From assembly GCA_016288815.1 (NCBI GenBank), contig JAEELF010000036.1, positions 42,041 to 106,040 on the forward strand: a stretch of DNA of 64,000 nucleotides, given 5' to 3'. Of this stretch, positions 54,701-62,888 are shown piece after piece (within the stretch, counting starts at the first letter, position 1; each line of letters begins with the position of its first letter). A program made the position numbers and the translations under genes. The notes beneath the pieces are model-generated. The model worked only from the letters and a program-made list of their open reading frames with translations, ran no database searches and was not told the DNA's origin. The DNA comes from Ruminococcus sp. GTDB lineage: Bacteria > Bacillota > Clostridia > Oscillospirales > Ruminococcaceae.

Positions 54701-55582
54701 ATGGCAGCAGCGGTAAATACTGCGAAGCTCAAGGCTTCAAACAAGCAGGCAGGCAGAAAGGTCGGCGGCACGGTCGCGATCTTCATCTTCCTCTCCCTTC
54801 TCGGTCTCTTCATGCTTTTCCCGATATACCTCACGGTAGTCATGTCGATAAAGCCGGTGGAGGAGATATTCATCTTCCCGCCGAAGCTCTACGCTATGAG
54901 ACCGACCCTCGACAACTTCAAGGATATGTTCGCGGTCATGCACCAGAACCGCGTCCCCTTCTCGAGATACGTCTTCAACAGTATCTTCGTCACTGTGACG
55001 GTAACCGTCGCGCAGTGCATATTCGCCTCAATGGCGGCTTTCGTGCTCGCGAAATGCCGCTTCCCGGGGAATAAGTTCATCAACGGCATCATCGTCGTAG
55101 CGCTGCTCTACCAGAGCAACGTCATATACATCATGCAGTACATCGTCATGGCGAAGCTGCACATGATCGACACCTACTGGGCGCTGATACTTCCCTCCAT
55201 AGCCTCGCCTATGGGACTCTTCCTCATGAGGCAGTCCATAGGTCAGGTGCCCGACGCCATGATAGAAGCCGCAAAGGTGGATGGCGCGGGGCTGTTCAGG
55301 ATATGCTGGCAGATAGTCATGCCCAACCAGAAGCCTGCCCTGATGACGCTCATCATCTTCGCCTTCCAGGCGGCATGGAACATACAGTCCGGAACGGTCG
55401 TGTTCCAGGAGCAGTACAAGACCCTCACCACGGTCGCTGCACAGGCAGCCTCCGCAGGTCTTGCACGAGCCGGCGTCGCAATGGCGGTATCCGTATTCAC
55501 GCTCGTTCCTCCGATAGTCATATTCATGCTCGCGCAGAGACAGGTCATCGAGACCATGGCTCACTCGGGCATCAAGGACTGA
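54701..55582 (+). CDS. sugar ABC transporter permease (MalG-like), pair 1
   Basis: 293 residues; six membrane segments and EAA loop EAAKVDGAGLFRICWQIVMP typical of MalG-type partners. AAGGAGG precedes the ATG, 12 bp after the first permease. It would form the membrane pore with the preceding protein. No ATPase gene lies in the operon. Confidence 0.93.
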   Translation: MAAAVNTAKLKASNKQAGRKVGGTVAIFIFLSLLGLFMLFPIYLTVVMSIKPVEEIFIFPPKLYAMRPTLDNFKDMFAVMHQNRVPFSRYVFNSIFVTVTVTVAQCIFASMAAFVLAKCRFPGNKFINGIIVVALLYQSNVIYIMQYIVMAKLHMIDTYWALILPSIASPMGLFLMRQSIGQVPDAMIEAAKVDGAGLFRICWQIVMPNQKPALMTLIIFAFQAAWNIQSGTVVFQEQYKTLTTVAAQAASAGLARAGVAMAVSVFTLVPPIVIFMLAQRQVIETMAHSGIKD

Positions 55583-55605
55583 TATGCACAGAAAGGGTGA
55601 GATAA

Positions 55606-57129
55606 GTGAAAAAAAGAAATAAAACGCTTTTGACGCTGTTCGCATCGTGTGTGCTCCTCGGAGGCGGGATAGTATCGTTCGCAGCAAGAGCGGGCGAGCC
55701 CTACGACGTGTACAACTACGACCGCTGGGGCGAGGCGATACCCTCGCAGGCGGGATATATAGCAGACCATGTCGTGTCGGGATACGACCTCGGCGTGGGC
55801 GCGATGAGCGCTCCGAGCGACATCTTCTGCGACCACAACGACATCTTCTACATCTGCGACAGCGGAAATAACCGCATAGTCGCCGCAGATTCCGACCTCA
55901 GCAGCATAGTGAAGGTCTACGACCGCTTCACCATGCCCGACGGCTCAGTGACTACCCTCAATAAGCCAATGGGAGTGTTCGTCTCCGCGGAGAACGGGAA
56001 CATCTACATCGCCGACAGCGAGAACTCGCGCGTGCTCGTCTGCGACACCGACGCGAATGTAGTCATGGAGATAACCCGCCCCGAATCCGACCTCTACAAC
56101 GGTACATTCCTGCCGCAGCGCGTCATCGCGGACAAGGCGGGCAATGTCTACGTCGTGCTGAGAAACATCACCACAGGCGCGGCGATGTTCGACCCAAACG
56201 GCGATTTCACGGGATTTTACGGCGCGAACCGCGTCGAGCCGACCGCTGAGATAGTCGGCAACTACATCAAGAACCTCTTCATGTCCGAGGAGAAAAAGGC
56301 GCGCCGTGCAAGGAACGTCCCCACCGGTATCACCAGCTTTGACATCGACGGCGACTTCATCTTCACCTGTACCTCCTCCTCGACTCAGACTACGGATACG
56401 GTCAAGAAGCTCAACGCTGCCGGAAAGAACATCTTCGCCAGCAAGGAGCTCGCTTTCGGCGACTACACCCCCATGTACGACACCTCCCAGAACAAGGTGC
56501 TCCAGCCTGCTATCTGCGACATCGACATCGCCGACGACGGCAACATCAACTGCCTCGACTATACTACGGGGCGCGTTTTTCAGTACGACAAGGACTGCAA
56601 CCTCCTGTTCATAACAGGGACTATCGCCCGTCAGGTGGGAGGCTTCAGTCAGGTGTCAGCCGTGGAATCGCTCGGCGAGAACCTCTACGTCCTCGACTCG
56701 CAGAAGAACACCATCACAGTATTCGTGGAGACCTCCTTCGGCGAGATAGTCCACGACGCGACGGATAAGTTCAACGCCGGCTACTACGACGAAGCGCTCG
56801 AGCCGTGGTACGAGGTGCTCAAGCGTGACGGAAACTACCGCCGCGCATACATTGGCGTAGCGTCCGCGCTGTACAACCGCGGCGACTACAAGGGCTCGAT
56901 GAAGTACGCGAAGCTCGCGGACGCCCCGAGGATCTACAACAAGGCGTTCGAGGGCTACAGAATGGAATTTCTGAAAGCCAATTTCGGATATATAGCGGCA
57001 GGGCTCGCGGTGCTGATAGTTGGCATAATAGTCCTGAAAAAGAAGCTGAAAAAGCGGAAGCCCGCGGCAGAGACTGCGGCGGCAGCTCCCGCAGCAGAGA
57101 ACGAGGTCAGCGGAAAGGAGGAGGAGTAG
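55606..57129 (+). CDS. membrane-anchored beta-propeller (NHL-like) protein with TPR-like segment
   Basis: 507 residues from GTG 55606, after AAAGGG. Signal peptide (about 1-28, ASCVLLGGGIVSF), NHL-like propeller repeats (about 40-380; PSDIFCDHNDIFYICDSGNNRIVA, GVFVSAENGNIYIADSENSRVLV, AVESLGENLYVLDSQKNTITVF), a TPR-like helical part (about 395-455; FNAGYYDEALEPWYEVLKRDG), one membrane segment (about 466-483) and a basic then Ala/Glu-rich cytoplasmic tail. Probably an extracytoplasmic binding module of the importer; ligand unknown. Confidence 0.87.
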   Translation: MKKRNKTLLTLFASCVLLGGGIVSFAARAGEPYDVYNYDRWGEAIPSQAGYIADHVVSGYDLGVGAMSAPSDIFCDHNDIFYICDSGNNRIVAADSDLSSIVKVYDRFTMPDGSVTTLNKPMGVFVSAENGNIYIADSENSRVLVCDTDANVVMEITRPESDLYNGTFLPQRVIADKAGNVYVVLRNITTGAAMFDPNGDFTGFYGANRVEPTAEIVGNYIKNLFMSEEKKARRARNVPTGITSFDIDGDFIFTCTSSSTQTTDTVKKLNAAGKNIFASKELAFGDYTPMYDTSQNKVLQPAICDIDIADDGNINCLDYTTGRVFQYDKDCNLLFITGTIARQVGGFSQVSAVESLGENLYVLDSQKNTITVFVETSFGEIVHDATDKFNAGYYDEALEPWYEVLKRDGNYRRAYIGVASALYNRGDYKGSMKYAKLADAPRIYNKAFEGYRMEFLKANFGYIAAGLAVLIVGIIVLKKKLKKRKPAAETAAAAPAAENEVSGKEEE

Positions 57130-57133
57130 CCTT

Positions 57134-57763
57134 ATGATGGATCTCACGCAGAAGCAGTGGGTCAAGCACGCTGTGATGCATCCCGTCGAGGGATTTGAGG
57201 ATATGCGCTGGAAGAAGTCCGGCTCGCTGAAAATAGCCTTCGGGATAGTGCTGCTGCTCTTCATCGCAGCCGTTGCGGACGGAAGGATCTACGGCTTCCA
57301 GTTCGGAGTGGCATACGACAAGACCTTCAACATCATACCCTACATCGTCAAGAGCATAGTGGTGTTCGCGGCGTGGGTAGTCGGGAACTGGGCAGTGTGC
57401 ACTCTCCTCGACGGCGAGGGCACGATGAAAAACATCTGCATTTACAGTGCCTACTCCCTGATACCGTACATCGTGCAGATATTCATATGTCTGCTCCTCT
57501 CGCACATACTCGTGCAGGACGAGGCGGTGTTCATACAGGCGGTGCGCATCATCGGCACGGGCTGGACGGCGATACTGCTGTTCTCGGCGATAAAGTCGGT
57601 TCACCAGTATTCGTTCGGCAAGACTGTATTCGCGATAATCCTGACGATAGCGGCAATGTTCATCATGCTCTTCCTGCTGGTGCTGTTCCTGTCGCTCGTT
57701 CAGCAGGTATACATCTTCATTTCGACGATCTACACGGAGATATCCTACCGTGTCAGGGTCTGA
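57134..57763 (+). CDS. YIP1-family integral membrane protein
   Basis: 209 residues, about five membrane segments starting near residue 32 (LKIAFGIVLLLFIAAVADG, IVKSIVVFAAWVVGNWAVCTLL, YSLIPYIVQIFICLLLSHI, ...). The GNWAVCTLLDGEGTMKNICIYSAYSLIPYI stretch fits YIP1 domains. Starts 4 bp after the previous stop; two ATG codons in a row are possible starts. Found in similar positions in sugar ABC operons of Clostridia and Paenibacilli; role unknown. Confidence 0.82.
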   Translation: MMDLTQKQWVKHAVMHPVEGFEDMRWKKSGSLKIAFGIVLLLFIAAVADGRIYGFQFGVAYDKTFNIIPYIVKSIVVFAAWVVGNWAVCTLLDGEGTMKNICIYSAYSLIPYIVQIFICLLLSHILVQDEAVFIQAVRIIGTGWTAILLFSAIKSVHQYSFGKTVFAIILTIAAMFIMLFLLVLFLSLVQQVYIFISTIYTEISYRVRV

Positions 57764-57781
57764 TGAACGGCGGTGATCACT

Positions 57782-60619
57782 ATGAAGAACAAGATCAAAC
57801 GGACGCTCCTGTGTCTGCTTGCCGTGTCAGCAATGACCGTCACCGGGAATATCCATGCAGACGACGACACCGCAGTCACCGCAGAGGAGGTCTCCTCCGA
57901 CGAGACCGCTGAGGACGGCTCCGAGGGCACAGGCGGGCGCGCGAAGCGTAAGGAAGCCGACGAAAAGGCTGATTTCGACGTCGCGCTCGTTGAGAAGTAC
58001 CTGAAAAAAGTCGGCACCGAAGCCGGGCTCGACATCTACTACAAGAGCAAGGACATCGACGACGAGATATGGGACGCAAACGGCGGCAAGCCGGCTAAAA
58101 AGTCCGATTATACCGACGAGCAGAAGGCTCTGGCGGACGAGATAGACGACGTGGGCAAGCTCGGCGAGCTGGTCGCGGTCAACTCTGCGACGGGCTCCCC
58201 TGTGGCTCAGTTCAAGAGCGGAAGCAAGTCCGACGATGGCGTGCTGTACGTCAGCAATGCGGGACGCTACATCGTCACCGTCGATGAGAACTACACCAAG
58301 GTCATCAAGGTGCGGGAGCTCATCTCCTCGCTCGACTGCGAGAACGCCTTCCTCACCGACGAGGGCATGACCCTCGACCTCATGACGAGCGACAATAAAA
58401 AGCTCGACAACAGCTTCACATATTCCGCCGACGAGGACGGCTATGCCGTCTACAAGGCTGACAACGGTGAATTCGCGTGGCTCTCCACGGATAAGAAGCA
58501 CTTCTACGGCGCATTCAGATACGGTGCCGAGGACAGCGACCTCCGTATGCTCGTGGACGACCGCAACGCGATATTCGGTCTCGAGAACAAGGAGACCGGC
58601 TACATCTGGTGGTCTGCACCTCTCGGCGCAACGCAGGATACCGTCGCGACCGACCTCCTCGTGAACGAGCTCCGCTCCTCGAGCGTGCTCAGATACGGTG
58701 TCCCCGCGAGCCGCTCCAATAACAATGTCCTGCGCTCCGGCACCGACGACTGCGTGACCACAGTCTCCGACATAACCAACGGCATACGCATAGTCTACAA
58801 CTACCAGAAGGCGGGCTTCAAGTTCCCGGTGGAATACACCATCGAGGGCGACCACCTCAAGGCGAGCCTCAAGGTCTCGGAGATAGAGGAGACCAATTCC
58901 TCGAACGTCGCGACGGAGCTCACGCTGCTCGGCGGCTTCGGTGCAGCGTCCGATACAGAGGAGGGATACTTTGTTATCCCGGACGGCAGCGGTGCGCTCG
59001 TGAGGTTCAACAACAACCGCACGATGAATACCAACGCCTATGCACAGAGGGTCTACGGCTCGGACGTAACTGTCGTCCCCACGACCAAGGGCGCGGTCAC
59101 GGAGCAGCTCTACCTGCCGTGCTACGGCATAGTCAAGGATGACAACGCAATGCTCGTCGTTGCGTCAGAGGGCGACTCCAACGCAGTGCTCTCGGCTAAG
59201 GTCTCGAAGCAGTCCAACAGCAGCTACAACCTCTGCAACTTCACGTTTATCCTGCGCGGCACGGATACGTTCTATATGTCCGGAAACACCCGCGAGGAGC
59301 TGACGGTCTTCGAGAGCGGCAAGATAAAGTCCGACGACATCGAGCTGCGCTACTATCCTATCGAGAAAGAAGACGCGGACTACGTTGACATTGCCGAGCG
59401 CTACAGACAGTACCTCCTCGACGAAAAGGGAGTGACCGTCAAGGCACAGGCGGACAGCGCCCCGATGTATGTTGACCTCTACGGCGGCGCACAGAAGAAA
59501 AAGCCTATCCTCGGCATACCGGTTACGCTCAAGCAGGCGATAACCAAGTACGGCGAGGCTGAGAAGATACTCACCGACCTCAAGAACGGCGGAGTGGACG
59601 CCATGGTCGTGTCCTACAACAACTGGACGAACGACGGTATCAAGAACAAGGTCGATACCGACGCCAAGCCCTCATGGACACTCGGCGGCAAGGGCGACTT
59701 CAATGAGTTCAGGGACTTCATGTCCTCGAACGGCTATGAGTTCTACCCGACCTCCGACAACCGCGATTTCTACTCCGGCAACGGTTATTTCTCGTTCACG
59801 AGCACGGCTGTGAGAGTATCGGGCTCGTATTCGCGCATAGTCAGCTACGACCGCGCATATGGGATCCCCGACGGCTTCAAGAAGAATATGTCGCTGCTCT
59901 CGCCGAGCTATTTCATGGACGTCATGGGCGACATCGGCAAGAACTACTCCAAGGCAGGTCTGAGCGGAGTTTCGCTCGCGGACCTCACTACATCGCTTTA
60001 CGGCGATTACGGCAAGAAGGACATCTCCCGCGCTGCTGCGATGGATCTTCTGACCAGCGGCTATGAGTCGATAAACAGCAGCCTTTCCGGCGGCATACTC
60101 GCAGACAGCGCAAATGCCTATGTACTGCCGTATGTCAGCCACATCACCAACGTACCGCTCACGTCGAGCCGTTTCGACATCTTCGACGAGGACATACCGT
60201 TCTACCAGATAGTCATGCACGGCATTATCCCGTACTCCACGACAGCGGTGAACGGTGATGCGGATTCCGGCACGCTCCTCCTCATGGCGGCAGCGACCGG
60301 CAGCAACCTCTACTACGACATGATCTACGAGGAGACCAGCACCCTCAAGGACACTGAGTATGACACTCTCTTCTATGCGAATTACGAGCACTGGACCGAC
60401 ACCGCAGCAGCGGAGTACAAGCTGCTCGCACCCATGCTGAAGAGCGTCAGCGGCTGCACTATAACCGGCTACGATACAAAGAACGACGGCAAGCTCATCA
60501 CCACGACCTACTCCGACGGCACAGTCGTGAAGGTAGACCTTGATGAGAGAACGATCGAGTGGGGCGGGAACGTCTATGAGCTCGATAAAATTGCGGAAGA
60601 AGGAGGGATAAGATTCTGA
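57782..60619 (+). CDS. large secreted protein of the DUF5696 type
   Basis: 945 residues from ATG 57782 (the track GTG three codons earlier overlaps the ribosome site). Signal peptide KNKIKRTLLCLLAVSAMTV...HA; acidic linker (about 28-60); then a long beta-rich and TIM-barrel-like protein with IFGLENKETGYIWWSAPLG, YFVIPDGSGALVRFNNN and PMYVDLYGGAQKKKPILG. This matches my memory of DUF5696 proteins, which sit beside sugar ABC transporters and may be surface glycosidase-like. The stop shares one base with the next ATG (TGATG). Confidence 0.84.
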   Translation: MKNKIKRTLLCLLAVSAMTVTGNIHADDDTAVTAEEVSSDETAEDGSEGTGGRAKRKEADEKADFDVALVEKYLKKVGTEAGLDIYYKSKDIDDEIWDANGGKPAKKSDYTDEQKALADEIDDVGKLGELVAVNSATGSPVAQFKSGSKSDDGVLYVSNAGRYIVTVDENYTKVIKVRELISSLDCENAFLTDEGMTLDLMTSDNKKLDNSFTYSADEDGYAVYKADNGEFAWLSTDKKHFYGAFRYGAEDSDLRMLVDDRNAIFGLENKETGYIWWSAPLGATQDTVATDLLVNELRSSSVLRYGVPASRSNNNVLRSGTDDCVTTVSDITNGIRIVYNYQKAGFKFPVEYTIEGDHLKASLKVSEIEETNSSNVATELTLLGGFGAASDTEEGYFVIPDGSGALVRFNNNRTMNTNAYAQRVYGSDVTVVPTTKGAVTEQLYLPCYGIVKDDNAMLVVASEGDSNAVLSAKVSKQSNSSYNLCNFTFILRGTDTFYMSGNTREELTVFESGKIKSDDIELRYYPIEKEDADYVDIAERYRQYLLDEKGVTVKAQADSAPMYVDLYGGAQKKKPILGIPVTLKQAITKYGEAEKILTDLKNGGVDAMVVSYNNWTNDGIKNKVDTDAKPSWTLGGKGDFNEFRDFMSSNGYEFYPTSDNRDFYSGNGYFSFTSTAVRVSGSYSRIVSYDRAYGIPDGFKKNMSLLSPSYFMDVMGDIGKNYSKAGLSGVSLADLTTSLYGDYGKKDISRAAAMDLLTSGYESINSSLSGGILADSANAYVLPYVSHITNVPLTSSRFDIFDEDIPFYQIVMHGIIPYSTTAVNGDADSGTLLLMAAATGSNLYYDMIYEETSTLKDTEYDTLFYANYEHWTDTAAAEYKLLAPMLKSVSGCTITGYDTKNDGKLITTTYSDGTVVKVDLDERTIEWGGNVYELDKIAEEGGIRF

Positions 60620-61674
60620 TGGCTAAGAAAAGACCAGACCCCGAAATAGAAGCCGCCAGGGAGAAGGCTGCGCAGATGAAGGCTGAGATAGGCACAGAGC
60701 TCCCTCCCTTAAAGGCAGGGGATACCCCTTCCGACGAGCCTGTACCGGCTGCCGCAGCGCCCGAAAAGGAGCCAAAGCACAGCAAGCTCCCCTACGAGAA
60801 GCGCAAGGCGCTCTACGGCTACGGCTTCATCGCGCTGTGGATGGTGGGAACGCTCCTGTTCTTCCTGATACCGCTTGTGACCTCGCTGTACTACTCGTTC
60901 TGCGATGTTCAGGTAAACCCCGGCTCGCTCGATACCAAGTGGGTGGGCTTGCAGAAGTACTCCGACGTCCTCACAGTAGACCCCAACTACACCGACTACC
61001 TCGGGGATATGCTCCTCGAGACCCTCTGGAAGACCCCGCTCGTACTGATATTCTCGCTGTTCATAGCGGTTATACTCAACCAGAAGTTCAAGGGCAGAGT
61101 GCTTGCGCGAGCGATATTCTTCCTCCCCGTCATCATCGCCACGGGACCCGTTTACAGGATAATCAACGGCGATATGAGCTCGACCGGAAACACCGGAGCT
61201 GCCCAGTTCTCGACGATGTTCTCGACTGACCTCATCGGCGAGCTGATGAACTTCCTCGGCATATACGGTCTGAGCGATAACATGGGCACGGTCATCTCCA
61301 CAGTCGCCGACAACATCTTCGGTATCGTGTGGAGCTCGGGAATACAGATACTCCTCTTCCTTGCGGCATTGCAGAATATCCCGCCTTCCGCGAGGGAAGC
61401 CGCCCAGATGGAGGGCGCTACTGCCTGGGAGTACTTCTGGAAGATAACCTTCCCGTATGTGAGCCCGTTCATACTCGCGAACCTGATATTCACTGTCATC
61501 GACTCCTTCACGAGCCCGATGAACAGCGTAATGAACCGCATTCTCGACATGAAGAACGACTGGAAGTTCGGAGAGGCGTCAGCAATGGCGTGGATCTACT
61601 TTATCATCGTTCTTGCGGCAATAGGACTCGTCACGGCCATAGTAAATAAGTTTATTTACTATGAGGTGGACTAA
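60619..61674 (+). CDS. sugar ABC transporter permease (MalF-like), pair 2
   Basis: 351 residues. A cytoplasmic N-terminal extension of about 70 residues, charged and Pro/Ala-rich, is unusual. Six membrane segments and EAA loop EAAQMEGATAWEYFWKITFP follow. The ATG overlaps the previous stop by one base. Not closely similar to the first-pair permease by eye, so probably an older second system rather than a recent duplicate. Confidence 0.91.
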   Translation: MAKKRPDPEIEAAREKAAQMKAEIGTELPPLKAGDTPSDEPVPAAAAPEKEPKHSKLPYEKRKALYGYGFIALWMVGTLLFFLIPLVTSLYYSFCDVQVNPGSLDTKWVGLQKYSDVLTVDPNYTDYLGDMLLETLWKTPLVLIFSLFIAVILNQKFKGRVLARAIFFLPVIIATGPVYRIINGDMSSTGNTGAAQFSTMFSTDLIGELMNFLGIYGLSDNMGTVISTVADNIFGIVWSSGIQILLFLAALQNIPPSAREAAQMEGATAWEYFWKITFPYVSPFILANLIFTVIDSFTSPMNSVMNRILDMKNDWKFGEASAMAWIYFIIVLAAIGLVTAIVNKFIYYEVD

Positions 61675-61688
61675 GGAGGTGCGGGAAT

Positions 61689-62735
61689 ATGTCTGAAAAC
61701 ACCTCCATAAACGCTGCGGGCGAGGCTGTAGTCAAGGCTGAGCACGAGATAGGCAGCGGCATGAGCAAAAAGGAAGCCAAGAGGATACGCATGGAGACGA
61801 TGTCGCGGGAGGAATTGGCCTACCTGCGCAGAAAGTCTGTAGCGGAGAAGGTATGGCCGTTCTTCCGCTTCGTGATACTCTTCGGACTCGGCTTCGTCAT
61901 CATGTACCCGCTCATCTACATGGTGAGCTGCACCTTCCGCGAGAGGAGCGACATGAACGACCCCACGGTAATGTGGATACCGCGTCATTACACGCTCAAC
62001 ATCATCAAGGAGACCATACAGGCTATGGACTTCTGGAAGACTCTCCGCACAACGCTGGTGCTGAACATCGGCTGCTCGCTGGTGCAGGTGATATCCTGCG
62101 CGATAACCGGCTACGGCTTTGCAAGATTCAAATTCAAGGGCAAGAATCTGCTCTTCGGCATCGTCATCATGATGATACTCGTCCCCACGCAGGTAATTTC
62201 CCTGCCGTTGTACGTTCAGTTCAGATACTTCGGTATCAGGGGACTGTTCACCGTGAACCTCATCGACAATATGCTGACCATGTATCTCCCCGCGCTTACC
62301 GCGAACGGTATCCGCTCGGGACTTATGATACTGATATTCCGCCAGTTCTTCAAGGGACTCCCGCGCGAGCTCGAGGACGCCGCCTACATCGACGGCTGCG
62401 GGCCGTTCAAGACATTCATCAGGGTAATGGTGCCGAATGCGGCGTCATCGTTCCTGACGGTCTTCCTGTTCTCGGTGGTATGGTACTGGAACGACTACTA
62501 CGTCAGCACGACGTTCTTCACGAACACCAAGACGGTGGCGCTCATGCTGACGAACCTCGACAGCGAGCTGAAGATACGCCTGTTCAACGACCCGACGGTG
62601 CAGATAAGTCCGCGCGAGGAGATAGTCTGGAAGGAAGCCGGCTGTCTGCTGTCGATAGCGCCGATACTGGTGATGTATACCTTCCTGCAAAAGTATTTCA
62701 CTGAGGGTATCGAGCGTTCGGGACTTGTTGCATAA
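61689..62735 (+). CDS. sugar ABC transporter permease (MalG-like), pair 2
   Basis: 348 residues with a charged N-terminal extension of about 55 residues, six membrane segments and EAA loop EDAAYIDGCGPFKTFIRVMVP. AAGGAGGTG precedes the ATG. Last gene of the operon, followed by a terminator. Needs a stand-alone ATPase (MsmK type) from elsewhere in the genome. Confidence 0.92.
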   Translation: MSENTSINAAGEAVVKAEHEIGSGMSKKEAKRIRMETMSREELAYLRRKSVAEKVWPFFRFVILFGLGFVIMYPLIYMVSCTFRERSDMNDPTVMWIPRHYTLNIIKETIQAMDFWKTLRTTLVLNIGCSLVQVISCAITGYGFARFKFKGKNLLFGIVIMMILVPTQVISLPLYVQFRYFGIRGLFTVNLIDNMLTMYLPALTANGIRSGLMILIFRQFFKGLPRELEDAAYIDGCGPFKTFIRVMVPNAASSFLTVFLFSVVWYWNDYYVSTTFFTNTKTVALMLTNLDSELKIRLFNDPTVQISPREEIVWKEAGCLLSIAPILVMYTFLQKYFTEGIERSGLVA

Positions 62736-62740
62736 ACAAA

Positions 62741-62768
62741 AAAGACGACCCGTAGGGCCGTCTTTTTT
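62741..62768 (+). terminator. terminator after the sugar ABC operon
   Basis: GACGACCC-GTA-GGGCCGTC followed by TTTTTT, preceded by A-run. Confidence 0.9.
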
Positions 62769-62769
62769 G

Positions 62770-62856
62770 TCAGGTGTCAGGTTTTAGGTTTCAGGGCGTA
62801 GGGGTCGATGCCTACACGATTTTCCTGACACCTGATCCCTGACCCCTGATACCTAA
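62770..62856. repeat. intergenic repeat family 2, copy 3 (TCAGGTG-rich)
   Basis: CAGGTGTCAGGTTTTAGGTTTCAGGG, then GGGGTCGATGCCTAC, then CCTGACACCTGATCCCTGACCCCTGATACCTA: the same two inverted arms as copy 1 with a shorter middle. Confidence 0.82.
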
Positions 62857-62857
62857 A

Positions 62858-62882
62858 GAAGGACGACCTTGCGGTCGTCCTT
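62858..62882 (-). terminator. terminator after the TrpB2-like gene
   Basis: AGGACGACC-TTGC-GGTCGTCCT palindrome with an A-rich left and T-rich right side; can serve both strands. Confidence 0.82.
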
Positions 62883-62888
62883 TTGTTA

